Shown: piece by piece, positions 40,107-49,353 of the stretch
Layout: each line of letters opens with the position of its first letter
How positions within the stretch are numbered: the stretch's first letter is position 1
Translations under genes and position numbers: made by a program
Source: Bradyrhizobium viridifuturi
GTDB taxonomy: Bacteria; Pseudomonadota; Alphaproteobacteria; Rhizobiales; Xanthobacteraceae
Assembly: GCF_001238275.1 (NCBI RefSeq)
Contig: NZ_LGTB01000006.1
Coordinates: 143,807 to 207,806, forward strand
Length of the DNA stretch: 64,000 nucleotides
Direction of reading: 5' to 3'
The notes under the pieces: model-generated
Seen by the model: the letters and a program-made list of their open reading frames with translations, nothing else
Database searches by the model: none
Told to the model about the DNA's origin: nothing

Positions 40107-40428
40107 TATTGGCGGGTCCCGGGGAGCGGACTCGCCGAACTCATGTGATCGGCTGCCACAGGAAAAATTCCTCGATGCGGGCGGCAGCGAACGAATGTGA
40201 GGAAAGTGCTTCGAATTCCCGACCGGCTGTGTCGACGGACGGATATTCCGATAGGTCGAGTGGAACCGCGGATTGGTCGGGCGACCGACGTCGCCGCGAC
40301 AAATGGCCGCGTGATCAGTGTGATCCGATCACATGATCAGTGTGACTCGATCAGATGGGGTGGACTGTAACGGCGATCACGCTGCCGCCCGCGTTCGATC
40401 GTGCGGAGCGGGTGATCGTCCGGGCGCT
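40107..40428. other. 322-base intergenic region between the RTX gene and the HAD phosphatase
   Basis: No gene is seen. It holds the leader of the RTX gene (leftward) and the 3' end of the sugar-phosphate operon. The notable content is a pair of 20-base direct repeats (40312-40353, listed separately). No clear Rho-independent terminator is visible. Confidence 0.4.
40312..40353. promoter_or_regulatory. pair of 20-base direct repeats, candidate operator of the RTX gene
   Basis: TGATCAGTGTGATCCGATCA (40312-40331) and TGATCAGTGTGACTCGATCA (40334-40353) match at 18 of 20 positions and are spaced exactly 22 bases apart, two helical turns. Each copy contains the inverted half-sites TGATC and GATCA. 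This is the geometry expected for two regulator dimers binding the same DNA face. The repeats are about 225-265 bases upstream of the RTX start. Confidence 0.5.
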
Positions 40429-41232
40429 TCAGCGAAGCTCCAGCACCGCGTCCATCGCGCGTGCGAAACCGTCGCGCTCGTTGGTTTCGGTGACATGCGT
40501 GGCGCGCGCCTTCACGTCATCGCTGGCATTGCCCATCGCGAACGAGACGCCGCTTCGTGCGAACATCGGCAGGTCGTTCTGCATGTCGCCGATCGTGGCG
40601 ACATTCTCCAGCGGCACGCCAAGGCGCTTGGCGATGCCCTCGACGAAGGTGCCCTTGTCGTGGCCGGGCGGGGTGACGTCGAGATAATAGGTCTGCGAGC
40701 GCACCGCGGTCGCATCATGGCCGACCATCTGCTGCATCTCCGCTTCGCAGCGTTGCAGCAGAGGCGCATCCGAGCTGGCACCGACGATCTTGCAGGCCTG
40801 GTCGAGATAGGGCGCGAAGTCATCGACGATGGTCGGATCGTGCTTGATCGCGCGCTTCTCATGCGCGTTGTACTCGCCGTCCGGATTGCGCGTCAGCCAG
40901 CGGTCGTTGGTGAACAGCCAGATGTCGATGCCGCGCTCGCGCAGCAGATCGATGCTGCGCTTAGCGATCGCCGCGGGGATCAAACTCTGTTCGAGCGGCT
41001 TCAACTGCGGATCGACGATCGAAGAGCCGTTGAACGCGCCGATCGGCAGCGTGATTTCGAGCGGCGCGAGCAGGAAGCCCATGCCGATCGTCGGCCGGCT
41101 GGAGACGATGGTGAAGCCGACGCCCGCTTCATGCAGCTTGCGCACCGCAGCCCTGGCGCCGTCGGTCAGGGTCTTGTCCTTGGTGAGCAGCGTGCCGTCG
41201 ACGTCGGACACGACAAGAGCGATGCGGTTCAT
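40429..41232 (-). CDS. Cof-type HAD-IIB family hydrolase
   Basis: A 267-residue HAD phosphatase. Motif I VVSDVDGTLLTKDKTLTDG has the nucleophile Asp pair, motif II is in TIVSSRPTIGM, and motifs III/IV are the Lys of the HDKGTFVEGIAKRLG stretch and the ATIGDMQNDLPMF acidic pair. Members dephosphorylate sugar phosphates, nucleotides or cofactors; the substrate is not predictable. It is the last gene of the leftward sugar-phosphate operon and overlaps gntK by four bases, suggesting a sugar-phosphate substrate. Confidence 0.85.
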   Translation of the reverse strand: MNRIALVVSDVDGTLLTKDKTLTDGARAAVRKLHEAGVGFTIVSSRPTIGMGFLLAPLEITLPIGAFNGSSIVDPQLKPLEQSLIPAAIAKRSIDLLRERGIDIWLFTNDRWLTRNPDGEYNAHEKRAIKHDPTIVDDFAPYLDQACKIVGASSDAPLLQRCEAEMQQMVGHDATAVRSQTYYLDVTPPGHDKGTFVEGIAKRLGVPLENVATIGDMQNDLPMFARSGVSFAMGNASDDVKARATHVTETNERDGFARAMDAVLELR

Positions 41233-41762
41233 GGGCGGTCCAGCTTCAGTTGATTGACGATGTCTTCGATGATGGTGTCGACGGAGCGGTCGATCGCAAC
41301 CGTGATCGGGCGTTCGTCCGGGGTCGGCGGCTCCAGCGTCTTGAACTGGCTGGCGAGCAGTCCCGGCGGCATGAAATGGTCCTTGCGCGCGGCCAGCCGC
41401 GACGCGATCAGCTCCTGCGTGCCGTCGAGGAAGACGATCCGGATATCGTCGCGGCCATGCACCAGGATGTCGCGATAGCTGCGCTTCAGCGCGGAGCAGG
41501 CGATCACGGCGCGTTCGCCGACGCCGCAGGTGCGGTCGATCTCGGCGGCGATCGCACGCAGCCAGGGCCAGCGATCCTCGTCGGTGAGCGGCTGGCCGGA
41601 ATGCATCTTCGCGACATTGCTCGGCGGATGAAAGCTGTCGCCATCCTCGAAGCGCCAGCCGATCCTGATCGCGAGGCGATCGGCGATGGTGCTCTTGCCC
41701 GAGCCGGAGACACCCATGACGACCAGCGCGCAGGGGTTTTGCCCGTCACCCAAGGAAGTCAC
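41229..41762 (-). CDS. gntK: gluconokinase (GntK)
   Basis: A 177-residue P-loop kinase with Walker A VMGVSGSGKSTIADRLA, then FEDGDSFHPPSNVAKMHSG, LTDEDRWPWLRAI and CSALKRSYRDIL, all typical of GntK. It phosphorylates D-gluconate to 6-phosphogluconate, the branch point of the oxidative pentose phosphate and Entner-Doudoroff routes. It stands nine bases after pgl in an operon whose other products make or use 6-phosphogluconate, which supports the assignment. Confidence 0.93.
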   Translation of the reverse strand: MTSLGDGQNPCALVVMGVSGSGKSTIADRLAIRIGWRFEDGDSFHPPSNVAKMHSGQPLTDEDRWPWLRAIAAEIDRTCGVGERAVIACSALKRSYRDILVHGRDDIRIVFLDGTQELIASRLAARKDHFMPPGLLASQFKTLEPPTPDERPITVAIDRSVDTIIEDIVNQLKLDRP

Positions 41763-41771
41763 CCAGGAAAG

Positions 41772-42524
41772 TCATCCACCAAAATCCTCCGGCAGCGCGG
41801 CCTTGTCGATCAGCCAGACGGTTTCGCCCAGCGATCGCGCGCGGTTTGCCGGCAGGTTCTCGCCTGCGAACAGGCGCGTCAAGATCGCACGCTTGTTTTC
41901 ACCTGCCACCTCGAACAGCATCTCGCGGCAGGAGGCGAGGGCGGGCAGCGTCAAGGAGACGCGCGGCACGAACGGCTCGACATTGGCCTTGGGCACCCCA
42001 ACCACCCAGCGCCGGGTTTCATCGACCGCGGGATAGCCGGGAAACAGCGAGGCGGTGTGGCCATCGGGCCCGATGCCCATCAGCACCAGGTCGAACAGCG
42101 GCCGCTGCGGGTCGAGCTGCTCGGCGCCGTAGAACGCCATCAGCTCGTTCTCGTACAGCGCCGCGCTGACGTCGGGATCCCTGAGGTCGGCGGTGTCGGT
42201 TGCGATCGGGTGGACATTGGCAGCCGGGGCGCAGCGGTCGAGGAAGGCCTGGCGCGCCATGCTCATGTTGTGCAGCTTGTCCTTGCGCGGCACCAGGCGC
42301 TCATCGCCGATGAACCAGTCGATGCGGTCCCACGGGATCAGGTGGCGATAGTCCGGCGTCGCCAGCAACTGGTAGAGCGCCTTCGGACTGGAGCCGCCGG
42401 TGAGGCAGACCGCGATCCGGCCGGGATTTCCGGCGATGCGCGCGATCACCCGTTCGGCGGCGGTCTTCGCCAGCGCCGCCGGATCGGCGACCGTGATGAT
42501 CTTGCGCTCGCCGCTCGTCGTCAT
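41772..42524 (-). CDS. pgl: 6-phosphogluconolactonase (Pgl)
   Basis: A 250-residue enzyme of the NagB/DevB fold. The motifs are CLTGGSSPKALYQLLA, WFIGDERLVPRKDKLHN and LVLMGIGPDGHTASLFPG, with the catalytic His in the last. It hydrolyses 6-phosphogluconolactone made by Zwf. The ATG at 42524 starts MTTSGERKIITV two bases after the zwf stop; the longer upstream frame lies inside zwf and is not used. Confidence 0.93.
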   Translation of the reverse strand: MTTSGERKIITVADPAALAKTAAERVIARIAGNPGRIAVCLTGGSSPKALYQLLATPDYRHLIPWDRIDWFIGDERLVPRKDKLHNMSMARQAFLDRCAPAANVHPIATDTADLRDPDVSAALYENELMAFYGAEQLDPQRPLFDLVLMGIGPDGHTASLFPGYPAVDETRRWVVGVPKANVEPFVPRVSLTLPALASCREMLFEVAGENKRAILTRLFAGENLPANRARSLGETVWLIDKAALPEDFGG

Positions 42525-42526
42525 GG

Positions 42527-44019
42527 TCAGCCCAGCTTCCGCCAGCTGCGGCCGTCGCGCGTCAGCAGCGCGTTGGCGGCCTCCGGGCCTTCGCTGCCGG
42601 CCTTGTAGGGTTGCAGGCCGCGCCCGCCGGCGCTCTTCCAGGCATCGATGAAGGGCTGCACCGCCTGCCATCCGGCCTCGACGCTGTCGGCGCGCTGGAA
42701 CAAGAGATTGTCGCCGATCATGCAGTCATAGATCAGCGTCTCGTAACCGGTCGACGGCTCGGCCTTGAAGTAGTCCTTGTAGCGGAACTTCATCTCGACG
42801 CCGTCGATGTTGATCGCCGGGCCCGCACCTTGGTGTTGAACTGCAGCTCGATGCCTTCGGTCGGCTCGGTCGAGATCACCAGGTAATTCTGCGACAGGCG
42901 GTCGACCGCGGTGTCGCGGAACATCGCGAACGGCGCCTGCTTGAACTTGATCGCGATCTCGGTGCGTTTGGTGGTCAGCGCCTTGCCGGTGCGCAGGTAG
43001 AACGGCACGCCGGCCCAGCGCCAATTGTCGATGGTCAGCTTCAGCGCGGCATAGGTCTCGGTCGAGCTGTCGGGCCTGACGTCCGGTGTCTTCAGATAAT
43101 CCTCGATCTCGGTGTCGCCGATCCGGCCGGTGCGATACTGGCCGCGCACCGAGTTGGACAGCGCTTCCTGCTCGCTCTGGATCTGGATCGCGCTCAGCAC
43201 CTCGGCCTTCTCCGAGCGCACCGCATGGGCGTCGAAACGCGCCGGCGGCTCCATCGTCACCAGCGACAGCAGCTGGAACAGATGGTTCGGCACCATGTCG
43301 CGCAGCGCGCCGGTTGCGTCATAGAAGCTGCCGCGATGGCCGACGCCGAGCTTCTCATCGACGGTGATCTGGATGTGGTCGATGTGGTTGCGATTCCAGA
43401 TCGGCTCGAACATGCCGTTGGCGAAGCGCAGCACCAGGATGTTCTGGACGGTTTCCTTGCCGAGGTAATGGTCGATCCGGTAGATCTGATGCTCGTCCAT
43501 CAGTTTCAGCAGCGCGGAATTCAGCGCCCGGGCCGACGCCAGGTCGGTGCCGAACGGCTTTTCGATGATCAGCCGCCGCCAGGCGCCGTTCTCCTCCAGC
43601 ATGCCGGTGCGTCCGAGCTGCTCGCTGATCGGCAGGAAGGCGCTCGGCGGGGTCGCAAGATAGAACAGCCGGTTGCCGCCGGTGCCGCGCGCCTTCTCCA
43701 GCTTGTCGAGCCGCTCGTTCATGGCATCGAACGAAGCCGGATCGCGCGGATCGGCTTCGACCGAGGTGACGCATTCGAACAGCCGCTTGGCGACCGCCTC
43801 GTCCACCGGTCGGGTTGCGAACTTGCGTAGCCCCTGCATCAGGCTGTCGCTGAGCTGCTCGCTCGACATGCCCTTGCGGACGATGCCGACGACGCAGAAC
43901 TTGTCAGGCAGAAGGTTGCCGGCGGCGAGATTGTAGAGCGCCGGGACGACCAGCCGGTGGGTCAGATCACCGGTGGCGCCGAAGATGATGAAGGAGCAAG
44001 GATCGGGTTTCTTCTGCAC
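42527..44019 (-). CDS. zwf: glucose-6-phosphate dehydrogenase (Zwf), frameshifted
   Basis: About 497 residues once repaired. Motifs are the coenzyme site FIIFGATGDLTHRLVVPAL, EKPFGTDLASA and the substrate site RIDHYLGKETVQNI. It oxidises glucose-6-phosphate and makes NAD(P)H. After LQFNTKV the frame is lost: a missing base next to 42825 (one G on the plus strand) restores PGPAINIDGVEMKF and the C-terminal 100 residues. The start GTG 44019 (VQKKPDPCSF) has GGAAGG five bases upstream and matches the family N-terminus. The GTG at 44061 lies inside an intergenic palindrome and is unlikely. Confidence 0.93.
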
Positions 44020-44192
44020 GTGACCTTCCGTGGTTATCTCTAGATCGTGATGCGTTTCCACGGAAACGCATCATGATCCGATCTCCTTGTTTGAGCATGA
44101 TCTTTTCGGAAAACCGGTTTCCACTTTTCCGGATCATGCTCCAGGCGCGTTTTCTTCACGCGCACCGGTACCCACTTCGCTCGAAAACGCTT
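44020..44192. repeat. intergenic region with two dispersed palindromes
   Basis: Between gnd and zwf. Palindrome 1: arms 44043-44059 (GATCGTGATGCGTTTCC) and 44062-44078, 16 of 17 matching with a two-base loop. Palindrome 2: 44093-44141, with GAGCATGATC and GATCATGCTC at its ends and an imperfect inner stem around AAACCGGTTT. The second is a well-known dispersed element of Bradyrhizobium, Rhodopseudomonas and Nitrobacter. These may form mRNA hairpins that adjust zwf versus gnd expression. Confidence 0.75.
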
Positions 44193-45176
44193 CTAAGCCT
44201 TCTTCGGCGGCTCCTTGTGGCCGCCGAAACCTGCGCGCATCGCCGAGAGGATCTTCTCCGCGAAGGTGTGATCCTTGCGCGAGCGGAAGCGGGTGTAGAG
44301 CGCGGCCGTCAGCACCTCGGCCGGCACCGCCTCGTCGACCGCGGCATTGACGGTCCACCGGCCCTCGCCGGAATCCTCGACAAAGCCGGAGTAATTGTCG
44401 AGCGTGTGGTTCTGCGCCAGCGCCGAGGCGGTGAGGTCGAGCAGCCAGGACGGGATCACGCTGCCGCGCCGCCAGACTTCCGCGATGTCGGCGATGTCGA
44501 GATCGAAGCGGTGATCAGGCGGCAGCGCATCGATGTTGGCGTTCTTCAGGATGTCGAAGCCCTCGGCATAGGCCTGCATCAGGCCGTATTCGATGCCGTT
44601 GTGGATCATCTTGACGAAATGCCCGGCGCCGATGGGGCCGGCGTGGATGTAGCCCTGCTCGATGCGCGGGTCGCGGCCCTCGCGTCCCTCGGTGCGCGGG
44701 ATGTCGCCGACGCCGGGGGCCAGCGTCTTGAAGATCGGGTCGAGCCGGTCGACGACGGGCTTGTCGCCGCCGATCATCATGCAGTAGCCGCGCTCGATGC
44801 CCCAGATACCGCCGCTGGTCCCGACATCGACGTAATGCAGTCCGCGCTCCCGCAGGGCCTTGCCGCGGCGGACGTCGTCCTGCCAGAAGGTGTTGCCGCC
44901 GTCGATGATGACGTCGCCGGGCTGCATCAGCTTCGACAGCGCCTCGATGGTGGCTTCGGTGATCTTGCCGGCCGGCAGCATCACCCAGGCGGTGCGCGGC
45001 GCTTCCAGCTTGAGGACGAAATCCTCCAGCGACGTGGACCCCGTCGCATTGTCCGCAACGAGCGCGGCGACCGCCTTGGGGTCCTTGTCGTAGACCACGG
45101 TGGTGTGGCCGTTGCTCATCAGGCGGCGGACGATGTTGCCACCCATCCGCCCGAGGCCGATCATGCCGAGTTGCAT
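44193..45176 (-). CDS. gnd: 6-phosphogluconate dehydrogenase, decarboxylating (short form)
   Basis: A 327-residue enzyme, the short form of the family (long forms are about 470 residues). The Rossmann motif is [14 protein letters not shown]; signature regions are [16 protein letters not shown] and the catalytic [19 protein letters not shown]. It converts 6-phosphogluconate to ribulose-5-phosphate with CO2 release; short forms often prefer NAD+. It is 12 bases downstream of the tal/pgi fusion, with a repeat-containing gap before zwf. Confidence 0.94.
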   Translation of the reverse strand: MQLGMIGLGRMGGNIVRRLMSNGHTTVVYDKDPKAVAALVADNATGSTSLEDFVLKLEAPRTAWVMLPAGKITEATIEALSKLMQPGDVIIDGGNTFWQDDVRRGKALRERGLHYVDVGTSGGIWGIERGYCMMIGGDKPVVDRLDPIFKTLAPGVGDIPRTEGREGRDPRIEQGYIHAGPIGAGHFVKMIHNGIEYGLMQAYAEGFDILKNANIDALPPDHRFDLDIADIAEVWRRGSVIPSWLLDLTASALAQNHTLDNYSGFVEDSGEGRWTVNAAVDEAVPAEVLTAALYTRFRSRKDHTFAEKILSAMRAGFGGHKEPPKKA

Positions 45177-45188
45177 CGCGCGCCTCCG

Positions 45189-48035
45189 TCAGTTCAGTGC
45201 GGCCGAGATCGCGGCGTCGAGTGCCGCAAGCCCGGAGTTGAGGTCGCCCTTGAGATGCACGCGCAGCGCCCGCCGGCCGCGCTCGGTGAGCACGTCGAAA
45301 TCGCCGCGCGCCTGCGCCGCCTTGATGACGCCGAAGCTCGCCTTCTGGCCGGGCACCGCCAGGTCCTGGCTATCGTCGGTCGTGACCTGCAGGAACACGC
45401 CGCTGTCGGGGCCGCCCTTGTAGGCCTGGCCGGTCGAGTGCAGGAAGCGCGGGCCGAACTCGGCGCAGGTCGCAAGGTGCTTCGCATCGCGCAGCTTCAG
45501 CCGCATCGCCTGCATCGCGTCGGTGGTGTCGCCGTCGCGCTCGATATAGGCGAGCAGGGCGACATAGTCGCCGCGGCCGGAGCGCGACAGGTGCGCCTTG
45601 ATCCAGGAGTTGAGATCGCCGTTGGCGCCGGCCTTGCGCAGCTCCTCGGCGTTCTGGGTATCGGTGTAGAGCTCGACCCCATCGGCCGACACCACCGGCT
45701 GCTCGGCCGGCAGTGATCCGGTCTTCTCGAACGCCGCCGTCAGCTCGCGGGTCTTGATCTTGGCGGCCTCGACGTCGGGCTGGTTGAACGGATTGATGCC
45801 GAGGATCGAGCCCGCCACCGCGGTTGCGATCTCGAAGCGGAAGAACTCCTGACCGATATGGTCGATCGATTTCATCACGATCCGGACCACCGGATGGCCG
45901 GCGGCCTCCAGCGCCGCGAGCTTCGCTTCATGCGCGGCGTCGTGCTCGCGTTCGGTGCGAAGGTCGATGAAGAAACGGTCGTTGCCGTACACTGCCGCAT
46001 CGCCGATCGTTTCCCCCTCGATCGGGATCAGGCCCTTGCCGTCCTTGCCGGTCGATTCCGCGATCAGCTGCTCAGCCCAGGCGCCGAAATCGGCGACGTC
46101 GGGCGAGGCGAAGATCGTGACCTTGTCGCGGCCTTCGAGCCCGGCGATACCCATCGCCAGCCCGAGCTGGACACCCGGGTTTTCCTGCGGCGGCACGTCG
46201 GCGCCGCAGGAGCGCACCATCGAGAGCGTATGGCCGAGCAGGCTGCGGACGTCGATGCCCGCGGCCGCCGCCGGCACCAGGCCGAACGGCGACAGCACGG
46301 AATAGCGGCCGCCGATCGCGGGATCGCCGTAGAAGATCCGGGCAAAGCCCTGCTTGATCGCGACCTTCTGCAGCGAGGAGCCCGGATCGGTCACCGCGAT
46401 GAAGCGGTGGCCGGCCTTGTCCTTGCCGATCGCCTTGGCGACCCGGTCGAAGAAATAGTCCTTCATCACGTTCGGTTCGGTGGTGCCGCCGGACTTGGAG
46501 GACACGATGAACAGCGTCTTGGCGATGTCGACATACTCCTCCATCGCGCGCACCTGCGCCGGATCGGTGGAATCGAGCACGTGCAGCCGCGGGAAGCCGG
46601 ATTTGTGCGAGAAGGTCTGCGCCAGCACCTCCGGCCCGAGGCTCGACCCGCCCATGCCGAGCACGACGGCGTCGGTGAAGTTCTGGCCCTTCACGCGCTT
46701 GGCGAAATCCTCATAGTCGGCGACATCAGCGGTTGCGGCGCTGGTCAGCCAGCCCAGCCATTTGTCCTCGTCATCGCCGGTCCAGACCGACTTGTCCTTG
46801 TGCCAGAGCCTGCGGATCTTGGCCGAGGCGCGCCATTCCTCGGTGCTCTTCTCGACTGCCTTCTCGATGGTGGCACCCAGCGCCAGCTTCTGATGGTCGA
46901 TGCCGCCGCCGAGCGAGGTGGCGCGCTTGTGGGCGACCGCACCGTACAGCTTGTCGGCCGCGTCGGCGAACAGCTTGACGCCGTCCTTGACCAGCTCCTC
47001 GGTGATCGCATCGAGCGAGATGCCGGACTTCTCCAGCTCCTCCAGCACGCGGCGGGCGTCCGCGACATTCTCCTCGAGGCTGTCGCGGACCTTGCCGTGG
47101 TCGCGGAAGGCATCGAGCGTCGCCGGCGGCACGGTGTTGACGGTGTCGGGGCCGATCAGCTCCTCGACATAGAGCACGTCGCTATAGTCCTTGTTCTTGG
47201 TGCCGGTGGATGCCCACAGCAGCCGCTGCGGCTTGGCGCCCTTGGTCGCGAGCTTGTCCCAGCGCGCGCCCGAGAACAGCCGCTTGTAGTCCTGGTAGGC
47301 GAGTTTTGCGTTGGCGATCGCGACCTTGCCCTTCAGCGCGGTAAGCCGCTCCTTCTCGGAAGGGTCGTTGGCGCGCGCGATCTTCTCGTCGAGCTGCTTG
47401 TCGACCGCGCTGTCGATGCGGCTGACGAAGAAGCTCGCGACGCTGGCGACATGGGAGGGATCGCCGCCCTTGGCGACGTACTTCTCCAGGCCCTTGAGAT
47501 AGGCCGCGGCGACCTGGCGGTAGACCTCCTGCGAGAACAGCAGCGTGATGTTGATGCTGATGCCTTCGCCGATCAGATGCTCGATCGCCGGCAATCCCTC
47601 CGGCGTCGCCGGCACCTTGACCATCAGGTTCTTGCGATGGACGTCCTTCCAGAGCCGCTCGGCCTCCACGATCGTGCCCCTGGTGTCCATCGCGAGATAG
47701 GGCGACACTTCGAGGCTGACGAAGCCGTCGCCGCCGTGGCTTTGGTCGTAGACCGGGCGGAGCACGTCAGCGGCATGCTGGATGTCCACCACGGCAAGGT
47801 GCTCGAACAGGTCGGCGACCGAGCGGTCGCCCTTCTTGAGCGCCTGGCCGATCGCCCCGTCATACTCGTCCGAAGAACCGATCGCCTTCTCGAAGATCGA
47901 GGGGTTGGACGTCACGCCTTTGACCCCGTCGGTCTCGATCAGCCGCTTCAGGTCGCCCTTGGCGACGAAGCCGCGGGCAAGGAAGTCCAGCCAGACGGCC
48001 TGGCGGTGATTTTCGAGTGCTTTGACGGGGTTCAT
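45189..48035 (-). CDS. tal: bifunctional transaldolase / glucose-6-phosphate isomerase
   Basis: A 948-residue fusion. Residues about 1-370 are a transaldolase (VKGVTSNPSIFEKAIG; the Schiff-base Lys in LMVKVPATPEGLPAI). Residues about 390-948 are a phosphoglucose isomerase (VVLGMGGSSLGPEVLAQTF, FIVSSKSGGTTEPNVM, FIAVTDPGSSL). This joins the non-oxidative pentose phosphate pathway directly to the fructose-6-/glucose-6-phosphate step and so back to Zwf. Such tal-pgi fusions are known in some alpha- and other proteobacteria. First gene of the leftward operon. Confidence 0.95.
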   Translation of the reverse strand: MNPVKALENHRQAVWLDFLARGFVAKGDLKRLIETDGVKGVTSNPSIFEKAIGSSDEYDGAIGQALKKGDRSVADLFEHLAVVDIQHAADVLRPVYDQSHGGDGFVSLEVSPYLAMDTRGTIVEAERLWKDVHRKNLMVKVPATPEGLPAIEHLIGEGISINITLLFSQEVYRQVAAAYLKGLEKYVAKGGDPSHVASVASFFVSRIDSAVDKQLDEKIARANDPSEKERLTALKGKVAIANAKLAYQDYKRLFSGARWDKLATKGAKPQRLLWASTGTKNKDYSDVLYVEELIGPDTVNTVPPATLDAFRDHGKVRDSLEENVADARRVLEELEKSGISLDAITEELVKDGVKLFADAADKLYGAVAHKRATSLGGGIDHQKLALGATIEKAVEKSTEEWRASAKIRRLWHKDKSVWTGDDEDKWLGWLTSAATADVADYEDFAKRVKGQNFTDAVVLGMGGSSLGPEVLAQTFSHKSGFPRLHVLDSTDPAQVRAMEEYVDIAKTLFIVSSKSGGTTEPNVMKDYFFDRVAKAIGKDKAGHRFIAVTDPGSSLQKVAIKQGFARIFYGDPAIGGRYSVLSPFGLVPAAAAGIDVRSLLGHTLSMVRSCGADVPPQENPGVQLGLAMGIAGLEGRDKVTIFASPDVADFGAWAEQLIAESTGKDGKGLIPIEGETIGDAAVYGNDRFFIDLRTEREHDAAHEAKLAALEAAGHPVVRIVMKSIDHIGQEFFRFEIATAVAGSILGINPFNQPDVEAAKIKTRELTAAFEKTGSLPAEQPVVSADGVELYTDTQNAEELRKAGANGDLNSWIKAHLSRSGRGDYVALLAYIERDGDTTDAMQAMRLKLRDAKHLATCAEFGPRFLHSTGQAYKGGPDSGVFLQVTTDDSQDLAVPGQKASFGVIKAAQARGDFDVLTERGRRALRVHLKGDLNSGLAALDAAISAALN

Positions 48036-48250
48036 GGGTGCCTGTTCTCGTTCGATCGAGGGTCGATTTTTGGGTTCCCGGGCAGCTTTCGGGGACGGCG
48101 GAGGATTGTCAACATGGGGTGGAGCCCGGGCGGAATATCAGCATTCCCAAGGGATAACGCCATTCACAACCGTTCGATCCCCTCGGACGCGTCCCGAGCA
48201 GACCCTGATCTCGGCACATTTTTATGACGCGTTGCGGCGCACGCCGCAGG

Positions 48251-48697
48251 TCAGGGCCGCAGGTAGAGGTAACCCTGGGATTGCAGCTCGGCGAGGCGCA
48301 CGACGCCGCCGCGCTCGGCGGCGACGAAGCCGGGCAGCAGGTCCTTCAGGCCGATGTTCTGCGATTTCATGGTGTTGCCGCAGGCGGCGAGCTCGATTCC
48401 GTCCTTGGTGAACTGTCCGACATGCTTTGACAGGTCCGGATTGGCCGCCGCCGAATGAAACGCCTTCAGCGCCTGGCCATGCACCACGAGCGCGATCGTG
48501 ACATTGCCGGGGCCGCCGACGCCGTCGAGATGGTTCTGGATGTTGCCGATCACGAAACCGACCTTGTCGAGGTCGTCGAGGTGATAGACCACCTTCAGCT
48601 TCTGCGGCGGCGTTTCGGACGCGGCGTTCGCGGGTGACGCCGCGAAGGCGGCACTGAGCGCCGAGAGCGTGCCCAAAAGGATGCTGCGTCGGTGCAT
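48251..48697 (-). CDS. exported DsrE-family protein
   Basis: A 148-residue protein with a signal peptide (MHRRSILLGTLSALSAAFAA, cleavage after SPANA) and a DsrE/F-like domain: KVVYHLDDLDKVGFVIGNIQNH, TIALVVHGQALKAF and the Cys-containing IELAACGNTMKSQNI. The single Cys sits where the active Cys of DsrE-like sulfur carriers lies. A periplasmic sulfur- or redox-related role is possible but unproven. The start at 48697 is the first Met of the signal peptide; a longer frame upstream is not supported. Confidence 0.8.
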   Translation of the reverse strand: MHRRSILLGTLSALSAAFAASPANAASETPPQKLKVVYHLDDLDKVGFVIGNIQNHLDGVGGPGNVTIALVVHGQALKAFHSAAANPDLSKHVGQFTKDGIELAACGNTMKSQNIGLKDLLPGFVAAERGGVVRLAELQSQGYLYLRP

Positions 48698-48735
48698 GGC
48701 GTCCCTCGCGCAATTATTGTTGACGGGCAAGCCTA

Positions 48736-49353
48736 TCACTTGTGGCGGAGTGCGGCGAGTTCCTTGCGGTCGGTCACAAGTTCGGCGCATTCGCCGACGT
48801 CCGCGCGATCGAGGCGAAAGATCTTGTCGTCGGCGCCGGCGAGCAGCTCTTCGCTCGCGTCATCGTCGGGCTTGTTGCGATTCCACATCCTGATGCTGGC
48901 GAGGCGTGCGATCGCGGATTTGTCGTCCTTCGACAGCGCCACGCTGATGCCGCCGCCTTCACAATCGACCCCGCATTCGAAGCGGATCTCGTGTCCGGAT
49001 TCGGCCGCGACCGCGTGGTTGCAGTAGCCGCTGGAGTCGAAATTGCCGGAGCGGTGGCGGTAGGTGACGCCGAGGCGGAAGGAGTAGTTGGTGGTCTTGT
49101 CCTCCGGCGCGTCTTCGGCCGACACCAGCAGCTTCATGGCGCTGACCTTCTGTTTCGGATGCTGCGCCAGATGATTTGCATCGTAGCGACGCACGAAGCA
49201 GGCATAGGCTTTCGCCCCTGGCGGGCCCGCGAACATCCTGTTGTCGAAGGCGGCCGCCGTGGCCTTGTCGACCTCTTCTTGCGCCTGGACGGCTGACGAC
49301 GCGCCGGCGCAGGCAGCGACGGCAAGTGCGACAACAAGGAGCGTCTGCTTCAT
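48736..49353 (-). CDS. exported hypothetical protein (205 aa)
   Basis: A 205-residue protein with a clear signal peptide (MKQTLLVVALAVAACAGASS, to about AVQAQ). The mature part has four Cys residues (ACFVRRYDANH, SGYCNHAV, RFECGVDCEGGG), possibly two disulphides, and ends in a charged CAELVTDRKELAALRHK. It is probably periplasmic. No family name can be given with confidence. It is upstream of the DsrE-like gene on the same strand, about 40 bases away, and may form a pair with it. Confidence 0.7.
   Translation of the reverse strand: MKQTLLVVALAVAACAGASSAVQAQEEVDKATAAAFDNRMFAGPPGAKAYACFVRRYDANHLAQHPKQKVSAMKLLVSAEDAPEDKTTNYSFRLGVTYRHRSGNFDSSGYCNHAVAAESGHEIRFECGVDCEGGGISVALSKDDKSAIARLASIRMWNRNKPDDDASEELLAGADDKIFRLDRADVGECAELVTDRKELAALRHK

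Noticed and set aside
44019..44061. Upstream GTG start for zwf at 44061
   Set aside because: It lies inside a palindromic repeat and has no ribosome site; GTG 44019 has GGAAGG at correct spacing and matches the family N-terminus.
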